Source: Bacillota bacterium
GTDB taxonomy: Bacteria; Bacillota_A; Clostridia; Christensenellales; Aristaeellaceae
Length of the DNA stretch: 64,000 nucleotides
NCBI GenBank assembly: GCA_023421735.1
Contig: JAEZSP010000070.1
Location: forward strand, 62,001 to 126,000
Direction of reading: 5' to 3'
Of this stretch, positions 1 to 7,618 are shown piece by piece. Position numbers and translations under genes: made by a program. Numbering within the stretch: position 1 is the first letter of the stretch; every line of letters starts with the position of its first letter. Below the pieces are notes generated by a model. It was given only the letters and a program-made list of their open reading frames with translations, was not told where the DNA came from and ran no database searches.

Positions 1-468
1 AACGAACAGAACGATCTGTCAACCGCCTATGAGCGTTCACTCGTGACGCTCGACGCATATGCGGGGGAGTCGTTTGATTTATATATCGACATGCACCGCG
101 ACGCATACACCGAGGGACAGGCGCAAACCTGTTCCTATGGGGGCGAGAGTGCCGCGAAGCTGATGGTTCTGATCGGGAGCGGCGAAAATTTCAACGTCAA
201 ACCCTTCTATAAGCAGAATTTTGCATTTGCACAAAAATTAACGGAGGCAGTAAACGGCGTCTGTCCGGGACTTTGCCGCGACGTGATGGTCAAGACAGGG
301 CGTTACAACCAGCACATCGGCGTCAATGCGATACTGGTCGAGGTGGGCAACAACCGCAATACGCTCGAACAGGCTCTCGCAAGCATGCCTGCGTTGGCCG
401 ACGCGATCACACATGTAATGCTCCCCGAAGATGCGGATCAAATCATCACCGTGAGCAACGAAAACTGA
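1..468 (+). CDS. spoIIP: Stage II sporulation protein P, C-terminal part (5' truncated by window edge)
   Basis: The window opens inside this gene, and the last 155 codons are read in frame from base 1. They match the C-terminal conserved blocks of SpoIIP, the N-acetylmuramoyl-L-alanine amidase that works with SpoIID to hydrolyse septal peptidoglycan during forespore engulfment. Visible landmarks are IDMHRDAY near residue 31, a YGGESAAKLM block, a GVNAILVEVGNNRNTLEQA block near the end, and an L-A-D-A-I tail typical of amidase C-termini. The N-terminal membrane anchor lies outside the window. It ends 22 bp before the convergent SRAP gene, and no clear terminator separates them. Family identity is by motif reading; function is inferred from the family. 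Confidence 0.85.
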   Translation, partial: NEQNDLSTAYERSLVTLDAYAGESFDLYIDMHRDAYTEGQAQTCSYGGESAAKLMVLIGSGENFNVKPFYKQNFAFAQKLTEAVNGVCPGLCRDVMVKTGRYNQHIGVNAILVEVGNNRNTLEQALASMPALADAITHVMLPEDADQIITVSNEN

Positions 469-489
469 CGCACATTGACAATGACCCGT

Positions 490-1095
490 TCATTCGTCGA
501 ACAGGGAGAGCTGTTGCGGGGACTGGCGTTCAATCTCGAGATGCACCTGCCCATCCGCACCGAGGATTTGTTCCGCAGCTCTGCGATCAAACAACCAGTC
601 GTATACAGAAGAGACGATGAGCGGCATGCGCGCGTGGATCACGCGCGCTTTTTCGTCCGCTTCGCGCGTGAGAATGACGAATTCGTCCATTCCATCCGCT
701 CCGATCCGGTATAAACCCGCCATATAAAGGACGCTGCGATCCGGGCGATGAAACAGGAAGCGTTCCTTGTTCCCATTCCATTCATAGTAACCTGTGGACG
801 GCAAAAGGCAGCGTCTCTCCTGCGCACTTTCCCGGAACAGGAGCCATTCAAGGGCCGTTTCGGCACGCGCGTTGATCACCAAACCGCGCTCCGTGCGAAA
901 TCCCCAGCGCATTTTGACCGCATGCGGATTTCCCCCCGCACCGCAAATCGCAGGTACGACATCCGTGGGATAGACATCGCCTCCCGCGCGCAGTGTCAAG
1001 TCTGCGCCGCCTTTTGATTCATTTTGTGCCGACTCAATTATTTTTTGCAGATTTTCACTTACATTTTCATCGCCGATTGTATATCTCCCGCACAT
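490..1095 (-). CDS. SRAP-family DNA-crosslink repair protein (YedK/HMCES-like)
   Basis: Encodes 201 residues beginning Met-Cys-Gly-Arg-Tyr, the hallmark of SOS-response-associated peptidase (SRAP) proteins. Removal of Met exposes Cys2, which crosslinks abasic sites in single-stranded DNA. The other conserved active-site residues are visible: Asn in GLVINARAET, Glu in STGYYEWNG and His in VIHARMP. The start was set at the ATG at 1095 because GGAGG lies 6 bp upstream and Cys must be residue 2; a TTG four codons upstream is in frame but sits inside that Shine-Dalgarno site. It is divergent from the Spo0A-like gene. Length is usual for the family. The cytoplasmic repair role is known for the family and inferred here. 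Confidence 0.9.
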   Translation of the reverse strand: MCGRYTIGDENVSENLQKIIESAQNESKGGADLTLRAGGDVYPTDVVPAICGAGGNPHAVKMRWGFRTERGLVINARAETALEWLLFRESAQERRCLLPSTGYYEWNGNKERFLFHRPDRSVLYMAGLYRIGADGMDEFVILTREADEKARVIHARMPLIVSSVYDWLFDRRAAEQILGADGQVHLEIERQSPQQLSLFDE

Positions 1096-1161
1096 ACGTT
1101 CCTCCAATAAAGCGATAATACGTCAACAGATTGGCAACAAAATGAAAAACACGTTTCACCG

Positions 1162-1189
1162 TTGCATTATACTTACGTTATGTTATAAT
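1162..1189 (+). promoter_or_regulatory. Sigma-A-type promoter of the Spo0A-like gene
   Basis: TTGCAT (1162-1167) and a perfect TATAAT (1184-1189) are 16 bp apart and lie 45 bp before the start codon at 1234. No clear 0A-box (TGTCGAA-type) was seen beside it. Confidence 0.6.
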
Positions 1190-1233
1190 AATTCCGGTGG
1201 TACGATTTCTCGAATTCTATGGGTGGTGAATGA

Positions 1234-1971
1234 ATGCGAAACATTCGATTGCTGATCGCGGATCATAGCGAAAAATTCGTCAATGACGTCAAGTCCTTTT
1301 TGGGTAGAATGCCCGGAATAGACGTTGTCGGGTATTATAGAAATGGGGATCAGACCGTCAAATTCATTTCCGAGAAGGCACCCGACGCAGTCCTCTTGGG
1401 CTTGGTACTCGATGGACTCGATGGACTTTCGATCCTGAAATGGTTCAAGGGCAAAGCCCGCGCACCGGCATTTATCGTATGCACTGAGTTTACCAATGAA
1501 GTTTGCATACATCGGGCAAGCCAATACGGTGCATGCTATTTTCTATGTAAACCAGTCGCACGACATGTTCTTTATGATGCCATCGTCGACAGCGTGAATG
1601 CCATGGGACTTGATCTGACGAACGAAGTACCAACAATCGCAGAAGTCACGAAAAGCACGGACGAGATGATCAGCAACTTCCTTGCATCCAGTGGAATTCC
1701 TAAGCAATCCTCCGGTTACCGGTACCTCTGCGACGCAGCCGCCATTGTCGGCAAGAATCCGTCAATCCTGTCCGCACTAACGAAGCTTCTTTATCCTGAA
1801 ATCGCGCGCATGAACAAGTCAACACCCGCGCGGGTGGAGCGAAACATTCGATCTGCCATTTTTCACGCATATCGCCATAATAATCTACAGATCAACGGCT
1901 CAAGACCGACGAACCGAGAGTTTATTCAAATGCTAACTGATCAAATGAACGAATCAACAAGTTCAATATAA
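1234..1971 (+). CDS. Spo0A-like response regulator with a degenerate receiver domain
   Basis: 245 residues. The C-terminal half (about 145-240) is a Spo0A_C DNA-binding domain: SALTKLLYPEIARMNKSTPARVERNIRSAI aligns with the recognition region of Spo0A, in pieces such as ARVERNIRSAI. The N-terminal half is a CheY-like receiver, but the phosphoacceptor Asp56 of Spo0A is Gly56 here (LLGLVLDGLDGL instead of LDIIMPHLDGL), the acidic pair near residue 10 is Asp-His, and the Met-Pro after the acceptor is gone; Lys107-type CKPV is kept. GGTGGTGA precedes the ATG. It cannot be phosphorylated in the standard way, so it may be a constitutive or ligand-controlled regulator, or a second Spo0A paralogue. 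The canonical recN-spoIVB-spo0A neighbourhood is absent here. Confidence 0.85.
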   Translation: MRNIRLLIADHSEKFVNDVKSFLGRMPGIDVVGYYRNGDQTVKFISEKAPDAVLLGLVLDGLDGLSILKWFKGKARAPAFIVCTEFTNEVCIHRASQYGACYFLCKPVARHVLYDAIVDSVNAMGLDLTNEVPTIAEVTKSTDEMISNFLASSGIPKQSSGYRYLCDAAAIVGKNPSILSALTKLLYPEIARMNKSTPARVERNIRSAIFHAYRHNNLQINGSRPTNREFIQMLTDQMNESTSSI

Positions 1972-2002
1972 TACCTTCCAGGCTGAAAGTCAACGCGCTC
2001 CA

Positions 2003-2031
2003 TTGTTTTCCATACCCATATGTGCTATGAT
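2003..2031 (+). promoter_or_regulatory. Sigma-A-type promoter of the GH95 gene
   Basis: TTGTTT (2003-2008) and TATGAT (2026-2031) are separated by 17 bp, 33 bp before the ATG at 2064. It would also serve the kinase gene that follows with a 1-bp gap. Confidence 0.5.
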
Positions 2032-2063
2032 ATTGAAAAAATACGGCGTGTGGGGGATGGAAA

Positions 2064-4400
2064 ATGATGTCCGAGCACCGCTTATGGTATTCGACGCCCG
2101 CATCTACATGGACGGAAGCGCTACCGCTGGGGAACGGCCGGCTTGGCGCCATGGTTTTTGGAGCACCCGCGCAGGATCGGTTCGCACTCAACGAGGATAC
2201 GCTCTGGTCGGGTTATCCGCGCATAGATGCGCCCGAGGGCGCGCCGGAGGCGCTTGAAAAGGCGCGCGCAGCGCTCCTTGCGGATGACTACGCAGCGGCA
2301 CAACAGATTCTCGAACAGGGATTCACGGGACACTACACACAGGCCTATATGCCGATGGGCGATCTGCTAGTCACCAGGTCCTTCCGGTCGCCCATCGGAG
2401 ACTACGCGCGCGTGCTCGACATCGAGACGGGCGTTCATTGCGTGCAATTCACAGCAGACGACATCCGGCATACCGTGACCTCGTATGTCGTCCATGGCGC
2501 GCGCGAAGCGGTCGTCATCGACTATAAGGCAGACCGACCGGGATGCGTGAGTCTCAGGGCGGCATTTGACTGCAAGCTGAAAAATCAGGTGTTTACCCAC
2601 GGGGACATGCTGGCGCTTGAGGTGGAATGCCCCGGCAACGCGCATCCTTCCTATCTCAACATGGAGAATCCGCTCGCCTATGCGGACGCGCCGGAAGAAC
2701 GGGGTATCCGCGCCGCAGTGCTCCTATCCTGCGATGCGAAGGGCGGCTCCGTCTCATTGGACGAGGGCGGGCTTTCCATTTCCTGTGCGGATCGGGTCAC
2801 GCTCAAGCTTTGTGCGCGCACGAGCTTTGCGGGCTGGGACAAGCACCCGTACACAAACGGACGCGATCATATGGCGCTGTGCGAAGCGGAAGCCGATGCG
2901 TTGGCAGATGCGAATCCCGACGCCCTTTTCAGCGCCCACGTCGCGGAATTTTCGAGCCTGATGAACCGCGTTGATTTCTCGCTCGGCAGCGTGCCTTCGA
3001 ACCTGCCAACCATCGAGCGACTCATCCGTTTTGACGGAAGCGATCGCGGGCTCTACGAGCTTTTATTCCAATACGCACGTTATTTAATGGTCTCTTCCTC
3101 CCGCCCTGGGACGCAGGCAACGAATTTGCAGGGTATCTGGAACGAGAGTCCAACGCCGCCGTGGAGTTCGAATTATACGGTCAATATTAACACCGAAATG
3201 AACTATTACCCAACCGAAGTGGCAAATCTTTCCGAAATGCACGAGCCGCTTTTCGATCTCATTGAGCGGATGGTTGCAAGCGGTGCACGCACCGCGCGGA
3301 ATTTTTACGGGCTGCGGGGCAGCGTATGCCATCACAACACCGATCTGTGGGCGCGAACGAATCCCGTGGGCGAGAAGCGCGAAGGATGCGCCGTCTATTC
3401 GTTCTGGCCAATGTCGATTGCCTGGATGTGCGCGCACCTGTTCGATCACTACCTCTATACATGCGACGAGGCATTCTTACGGGAGCGTGCGCTGCCCGCA
3501 ATGCGGGAGGCCGCACGGTTCCTTTTGGACGTCATGGTTACGGATGCGCGGGGATACCTGCGCGTCTTCCCTGCCACTTCGCCGGAAAACGCCTTTCTTG
3601 TCAACGGAGAAAAGCAGGCGGTGGCGAAAGCCGCGACGATGTCAAACGTCATTGCGCGGGAGCTTTTGACACACTACATCACCGCATTGGACATCTTAAA
3701 GCTGGATGAGCCGATGCGCGAGGAAGCGGAAGGGGCAATCCCACAAATCTGGCCTTATGAAGTCGGATCGAAGGGGCAACTGCTGGAATGGGATCAGGAG
3801 TACGAAGAAGCGGAGCCGCACCACAGACACACATCGCACCTCTACGGCCTCTATCCCGGGCGGGAAATCGATCCCGACACCGCGCTCGGTGATGCGTGCA
3901 GGCGAACGCTCGAACTGCGCGGCGACGATGGCACGGGCTGGAGCCTCGCATGGAAGATTTGTTTCTGGGCGCGGCTGAATGACGGAGATCACGCGCTGAA
4001 GCTTCTGAAAAACCAACTGCGACTCGTGCGGCAAAGTGAAACGGTGTACGCATCCGGCGGCGGAACGTACCCCAATCTCTTCGATGCACATCCGCCCTTC
4101 CAGATCGACGGGAACTTCGGCGCCTGTGCGGGAATCTGCGAGATGGTTCTGCGATCGCGCCCCGGCGAGATCTATCTTTTGCCGGCCCTTCCGGGCACCT
4201 GGGAGGATGGACATTTCCGGGGCCTCAAGGCGATGGGCGATGTCGAAGTGGCAGCGGAATTCAAGGGCGGAAAGCTCGTCGCGGCGGCATTCGAAGCGCA
4301 TTGCGGAGCGGCGCTCCCGATCAGGGTCTATACCGGCGGGAAGCTGATCCTCGAAATCGTCGATGCCGGGCGGACAGAATATCGAAACACGGAGGAATGA
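2064..4400 (+). CDS. GH95-family alpha-L-fucosidase (intracellular type)
   Basis: 778 residues matching glycoside hydrolase family 95, inverting enzymes that remove alpha-1,2-linked L-fucose (some members act on L-galactose). The N-terminal block LPLGNGRLGAMVFG and LNEDTLWSG are family signatures. Catalytic residues known from bifidobacterial AfcA are matched by Asn374 and Asn376 (VNINTEMNYY), general acid Glu508 (TSPEN) and Asp682 (QIDGNFG). No signal peptide or membrane segment is seen, so it should act in the cytoplasm on imported fucosylated oligosaccharides. GGGGATGG precedes the ATG. It is followed by a kinase-like gene after 1 bp, so the two are cotranscribed. Substrate linkage is inferred from the family only. 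Confidence 0.9.
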   Translation: MMSEHRLWYSTPASTWTEALPLGNGRLGAMVFGAPAQDRFALNEDTLWSGYPRIDAPEGAPEALEKARAALLADDYAAAQQILEQGFTGHYTQAYMPMGDLLVTRSFRSPIGDYARVLDIETGVHCVQFTADDIRHTVTSYVVHGAREAVVIDYKADRPGCVSLRAAFDCKLKNQVFTHGDMLALEVECPGNAHPSYLNMENPLAYADAPEERGIRAAVLLSCDAKGGSVSLDEGGLSISCADRVTLKLCARTSFAGWDKHPYTNGRDHMALCEAEADALADANPDALFSAHVAEFSSLMNRVDFSLGSVPSNLPTIERLIRFDGSDRGLYELLFQYARYLMVSSSRPGTQATNLQGIWNESPTPPWSSNYTVNINTEMNYYPTEVANLSEMHEPLFDLIERMVASGARTARNFYGLRGSVCHHNTDLWARTNPVGEKREGCAVYSFWPMSIAWMCAHLFDHYLYTCDEAFLRERALPAMREAARFLLDVMVTDARGYLRVFPATSPENAFLVNGEKQAVAKAATMSNVIARELLTHYITALDILKLDEPMREEAEGAIPQIWPYEVGSKGQLLEWDQEYEEAEPHHRHTSHLYGLYPGREIDPDTALGDACRRTLELRGDDGTGWSLAWKICFWARLNDGDHALKLLKNQLRLVRQSETVYASGGGTYPNLFDAHPPFQIDGNFGACAGICEMVLRSRPGEIYLLPALPGTWEDGHFRGLKAMGDVEVAAEFKGGKLVAAAFEAHCGAALPIRVYTGGKLILEIVDAGRTEYRNTEE

Positions 4401-4401
4401 C

Positions 4402-5040
4402 ATGCTGATCATCGGAATCTGCGGCGCAAGCGGCAGCGGAAAAACGACACTCGCCGAAGAACTTGCGCGGAGACTGGGTGACAGGTGCGTCTATCTCAAG
4501 CAGGACGCTTATTATCGCGATCACGCGTACCTGCCTTTTGAGGAACGTTGCCGGGTCAATTACGACGAACCGGAGGTCTTCGAGCACGACGTTTTATATG
4601 CTGACCTCGTGGCCCTCAAGCGGGAACGTTCCATCGCACGCAAAGGATACGACTATGCCGCGCACAAACGCGCCGACCCCGGCGATCCGATTCAGCCGGC
4701 CGAGGTGGTCATCCTCGAGGGCATTCACGCCTTTTACGACGAGCGTGTGCGGGGATTGATGGAAATGCGTATTTTTATTCAGGTTGATCCGGATATCTGC
4801 CTGTTGCGGCGCGTGCGGCGCGACATCAACGAGCGTGGGCGCGACGTGGAGAGCGTAGCGCGTCAGTACGTCGAGACCGTCAAGCCCATGTACGAGCGCT
4901 ACATCCGCAATTATGCCTCTTACGCGGACATCATCCTCGCAAACGGCGGAAGAAACCCGCGCTTCGTGGACATGCTGATGCTCTACATCGATTCGAGACG
5001 GGAACCGCTCGGGGGCGCTGCCCCCGAGACCCCCGCTTAA
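4402..5040 (+). CDS. Uridine-kinase-like P-loop kinase with repeat-derived C-terminus
   Basis: 212 residues. The N-terminus MLIIGICGASGSGKTT holds a Walker A loop, followed by KQDAYYRD and a VNYDEPEVFEHD stretch, VILEGIHAFYD and RRVRRDINERGRDVESVARQY, all typical of uridine kinase/phosphoribulokinase-like enzymes that phosphorylate uridine or a related small substrate. The ATG at 4402 was chosen because GGAGGAATGAC precedes it; longer in-frame starts lie inside the GH95 gene. The last dozen codons (after IDSRRE) fall in a palindromic repeat at 5008-5028, which also leads into the stop codon, so the natural C-terminus seems to have been replaced. Pairing with the fucosidase suggests a sugar-linked role, but uridine kinase is the simplest call. 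Confidence 0.75.
   Translation: MLIIGICGASGSGKTTLAEELARRLGDRCVYLKQDAYYRDHAYLPFEERCRVNYDEPEVFEHDVLYADLVALKRERSIARKGYDYAAHKRADPGDPIQPAEVVILEGIHAFYDERVRGLMEMRIFIQVDPDICLLRRVRRDINERGRDVESVARQYVETVKPMYERYIRNYASYADIILANGGRNPRFVDMLMLYIDSRREPLGGAAPETPA
5008..5028. repeat. Perfect GC-rich palindrome (9-bp arms, GCT loop) inside the kinase 3' end
   Basis: CTCGGGGGC-GCT-GCCCCCGAG is a perfect inverted repeat. It encodes the final residues of the preceding protein and is followed at 5037 by a second palindrome with the same GCT centre. Confidence 0.85.
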
Positions 5041-5057
5041 GGGACGCTGTCCCTTAA
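5037..5057. repeat. Perfect palindrome (9-bp arms, GCT loop) overlapping the kinase stop codon
   Basis: TTAAGGGAC-GCT-GTCCCTTAA is a perfect inverted repeat whose first TAA is the kinase stop. It could end transcription, but no T-run follows. Its AGGGAC/GTCCCT core recurs at 5252-5274 and 5388-5410. Confidence 0.85.
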
Positions 5058-5095
5058 GAATCCTAACCAGATCGTTCGTTTCAGATCTATTCTAT

Positions 5096-5127
5096 CGTCG
5101 CTCCGTGGGCCCAGCCCCGGAGCGACG
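5096..5127. repeat. Hairpin with 9-bp arms
   Basis: CGTCGCTCC (5096-5104) pairs with GGAGCGACG (5119-5127) around a GC-rich loop. It may serve as a terminator-like structure between convergent genes. Confidence 0.7.
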
Positions 5128-5174
5128 AGGTTGTTTTGGGTGCCGTTGATAGGCATTAGGTTTTGTCATCGTCG

Positions 5175-5280
5175 TGTACGAAATCGCCGTCCCGGGGATT
5201 GGCCCCACGGGAGGACGAAGCATGATATTGAATGGATGTCGGTATGGGATTCCGAAGGGACATTGTCCCTTCGGTAGGGG
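5175..5280. repeat. Repeat unit, copy A, with two hairpins
   Basis: It contains a hairpin at 5188-5217 (outer arms CGTCC/GGACG), a 45-bp block at 5209-5253 that is identical to copy B, and a 23-bp palindrome at 5252-5274 (CCGAAGGGACA, T, then its complement). No coding sense was recognised. Confidence 0.8.
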
Positions 5281-5310
5281 CCGGGGCAGCGCGTCTTTGA
5301 TTATCTTTCA

Positions 5311-5416
5311 CTACACAAACTCGCCCTCCCGAGGATTGGACCCTGGGAGGACGAAGCATGATATTGAATGGATGTCGGTATGGGATTCCTGAGGGACAAT
5401 GTCCCTTCGGCAGGGA
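5311..5416. repeat. Repeat unit, copy B, with two hairpins
   Basis: Second copy of the unit, offset by 136 bp. The hairpin at 5325-5350 has CCTCCC/GGGAGG arms, the block at 5345-5389 is identical to 5209-5253, and the palindrome at 5388-5410 has a GGGACA-N-TGTCCC core with two outer mismatches. Flanks have diverged more than the 45-bp core. Confidence 0.8.
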
Positions 5417-5452
5417 TGCCGGAGGCAGCGCCCCCGGCAGTCTCCTTCATGC

Positions 5453-7126
5453 CTATTCGTATCCCAATAAGTGCCTTGCATGACTGATACTCGTTTCCGA
5501 ATCCTCGCCGCCGCCGACGAGGCGCGAAATTTCGCGGACGCGGCCTTCGTCATCCAGGCGCCGGACGACAGAATCCGTGCGCTCATCGTCGAAGGTCTTT
5601 TCGACCACGAAGTGTGCATCGGCGAGCGCGGCGATTTGCGGAAGGTGGGTCACGCACAGCACCTGATGTGCGCGCGCGATCGCCTTCATCTTCTCCCCCA
5701 CGACCTGCGCCATGCGCCCCGATACACCCGTATCAATCTCATCGAACACCATGGCGTCCACGCCCTCCGCGTCCACGGAAATGGCCTTGAGCGCAAGCAT
5801 AATGCGCGAGAGTTCGCCGCCGGACGCGACCGATGCGAGCGGCTTGAGCGGTTCGCCGGGATTGGCGGAAATGAGAAACTCCACCGCATCCGCGCCGTTT
5901 GATGTCGGCTTAATCCTCTCGATCCGCACCTCGAACCGGGTCTTTGCCATGCCGAGATCCTGCAACTGCTCGTGAATCCGCTCCGTGAGCGGGCCGGCGA
6001 TCACTTCCCGCGACGCAGTAAGGGCCTGACAGGCCTCGTGAAGCCGTGCGGTGAGCGCATTGAGCGCTTCCTTGAGTCCATCTGTCGACGCATCCGCACG
6101 CTTGAGCTCGTCGAGCTCCGCGGCGGCCGTATCGCCGAAATCGATCACCTCATCAAGCGTGGAACCATATTTACGCTCGAGGCGACGAATTTTATCGAGC
6201 CGGTCGGCAACCTTGTCGGCCATACCGGGATCATAGTTGAGATTTTCGAGCAGGGATTGCAGCTCGTATCCCGCGTCCTGCGCGGCATAAAACGCATCCT
6301 TGATCTTCGTCGCAAGCGCGTCGATGCGCTCGTCCACACGCGCCACAGACTCAAGCGCACGGTGCGCCATGTCGAGCTGCTCCTGCGCACCGGGTGCGCG
6401 GGTATCGCCGCCGTAGGTCAACCGATACGCCTCGGACACGGATTCGCGGATGCGCTCCGCATTCTCATAGAATCGGGCGCGCTTTTCGAGCTTTTCTTCC
6501 TCGCCGCGCTTGAGCTTGAGTGCCTCAATCTCAGAGAGTTGAAAGCGCAGCATATCGATTCTGCGGGCACGCTCCGCGGCTTCGGACGTGACGCGCCGAT
6601 ACGCAGACGCCGCGCGCGTGCGCTCCTGGTAGAGAGCTGCGACATCGTGGAGGAGCGTGCGGTGCGCATCGCCGCCAAACGAATCCAGAAAGTCGATATG
6701 GCGCGCGGGATTGATGAGCGCCTGATGCTCGTGCTGACCATGGATGTCGACAAGCGTCGAGGTGAGCTGGCGCAGCGTCGAGAGCGGGACAACCACGCCG
6801 GAGATGCGGCAGATGTTGCGCCCGGAGCGACTGAGTTCACGCGAGACCGCAACGACATTTTCTTCGGCTTCCGCTCCAAGCGCGCGCGCGATCTCAAGCG
6901 CGCGCGGATTTTGCGAGATGTCAAATACCGCCTGCACGCTCCCCTTTTCGCAGCCGGTGCGAATCAGGTCGCGCTCGGCGCGCCCGCCAAGCGCCATGTT
7001 CAGGCTGTCAACGACGATGGACTTGCCTGCGCCTGTCTCGCCCGTCAACACATTAAAGCCCTGATCGAACTCGAGCGTGAGTGACTCGATCAGCGCGATG
7101 TTTCGAATGGACAGTTCCAACAGCAT
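5453..7126 (-). CDS. recN: DNA repair protein RecN (SMC-like ATPase)
   Basis: 557 residues starting MLLELSIRNIALIESL. Walker A is TGETGAGKS near residue 30, a long central coiled coil follows, and the C-terminal half carries the ABC signature region VASGGELSRIMLALK and Walker B MVFDEIDTGVSGRMA. RecN binds DNA ends and supports recombinational double-strand break repair. The ATG at 7126 overlaps the argR stop by one base (TAATG), so translation is coupled; an upstream in-frame extension lies inside argR and is rejected. It is the last gene of the long minus-strand run that begins at spoIIIAA. Full length for the family. Confidence 0.95.
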   Translation of the reverse strand: MLLELSIRNIALIESLTLEFDQGFNVLTGETGAGKSIVVDSLNMALGGRAERDLIRTGCEKGSVQAVFDISQNPRALEIARALGAEAEENVVAVSRELSRSGRNICRISGVVVPLSTLRQLTSTLVDIHGQHEHQALINPARHIDFLDSFGGDAHRTLLHDVAALYQERTRAASAYRRVTSEAAERARRIDMLRFQLSEIEALKLKRGEEEKLEKRARFYENAERIRESVSEAYRLTYGGDTRAPGAQEQLDMAHRALESVARVDERIDALATKIKDAFYAAQDAGYELQSLLENLNYDPGMADKVADRLDKIRRLERKYGSTLDEVIDFGDTAAAELDELKRADASTDGLKEALNALTARLHEACQALTASREVIAGPLTERIHEQLQDLGMAKTRFEVRIERIKPTSNGADAVEFLISANPGEPLKPLASVASGGELSRIMLALKAISVDAEGVDAMVFDEIDTGVSGRMAQVVGEKMKAIARAHQVLCVTHLPQIAALADAHFVVEKTFDDERTDSVVRRLDDEGRVREISRLVGGGEDSETSISHARHLLGYE

Positions 7127-7578
7127 TATTTTTTGATGAGCGCGTCGAACCGCTGCAAAAGACCTTCGACGGAGGATTCCGAGCGCACGATGAGAAGGAG
7201 CGTGTTGTCTCCGGAGATGGTTCCGAGGATCTCCGGCCACTTCATGGAATCGATCGCTTCGGCAGCCGCGGGAGCGGACGCCGAGATGGTTTTAATGACG
7301 ATCAGATTTCCGGACGTCTCAATGGACATCACGGATTCCGAAAGAATGCGAATAAAGCGGTCGCTCATGCCTTTTTCGGCGCGTTCAACCGTCGCATATT
7401 TATATCTTCCGCCCTCTGCAAGCACTTTCAGGAGCCGCAACTCCTTGATGTCGCGCGAGACCGTTGCCTGTGTGACCTTCACGTTTCGTCGTTTCAACTC
7501 TTCCGCGAGCTCTTCCTGGGTCTCGATGTCTTTACTCTCAATGATCTCAAGAATCAAATTGTGTCGTACGCTCTTCAT
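7126..7578 (-). CDS. argR: Arginine repressor ArgR/AhrC
   Basis: 150 residues. The N-terminal winged helix (about 1-70) has ETQEELAEELKRRNVKVTQATVSRDIKEL, seen in the pieces TQEELAEELK and QATVSRDIKEL. The C-terminal oligomerisation and arginine-binding domain has the GTISGDNTLLLIV block with the Gly-Asp-Asn arginine-contact motif. ArgR controls arginine synthesis and catabolism as an arginine-dependent hexamer. It is coupled to recN downstream and follows nadK by 40 bp, with GGAGG before the ATG. Clustering of argR with recN is normal in Clostridia. No arginine genes are in the window. Confidence 0.95.
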   Translation of the reverse strand: MKSVRHNLILEIIESKDIETQEELAEELKRRNVKVTQATVSRDIKELRLLKVLAEGGRYKYATVERAEKGMSDRFIRILSESVMSIETSGNLIVIKTISASAPAAAEAIDSMKWPEILGTISGDNTLLLIVRSESSVEGLLQRFDALIKK

Positions 7579-7618
7579 CGATAGGCCTCCTATATATTAA
7601 GCCGCGCTGGCGTTATTT

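Larger units (their letters stand above)
5041..5452. other. 412-bp gene-free region filled with palindromes and a duplicated repeat
   Basis: No convincing gene is seen; short reading frames here are made of repeat sequence. The region holds the palindromes listed separately, two copies of a roughly 105-bp unit offset by 136 bp, and a final GC-rich hairpin (GCCGG...CCGGC, about 5418-5438) just before the recN stop. It lies between convergent genes, where relatives often have spoIVB and spo0A next to recN. Confidence 0.7.

Noticed and set aside
5209..5389. Two identical 45-bp repeats as a possible CRISPR remnant
   Set aside because: Only two copies, a 91-bp gap holding related repeat sequence rather than a spacer, and no cas genes.
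5972..7084. A 370-codon open frame on the plus strand opposite recN
   Set aside because: It is antisense to a clearly conserved gene, shows no family motif, and results from high GC and codon bias in recN.
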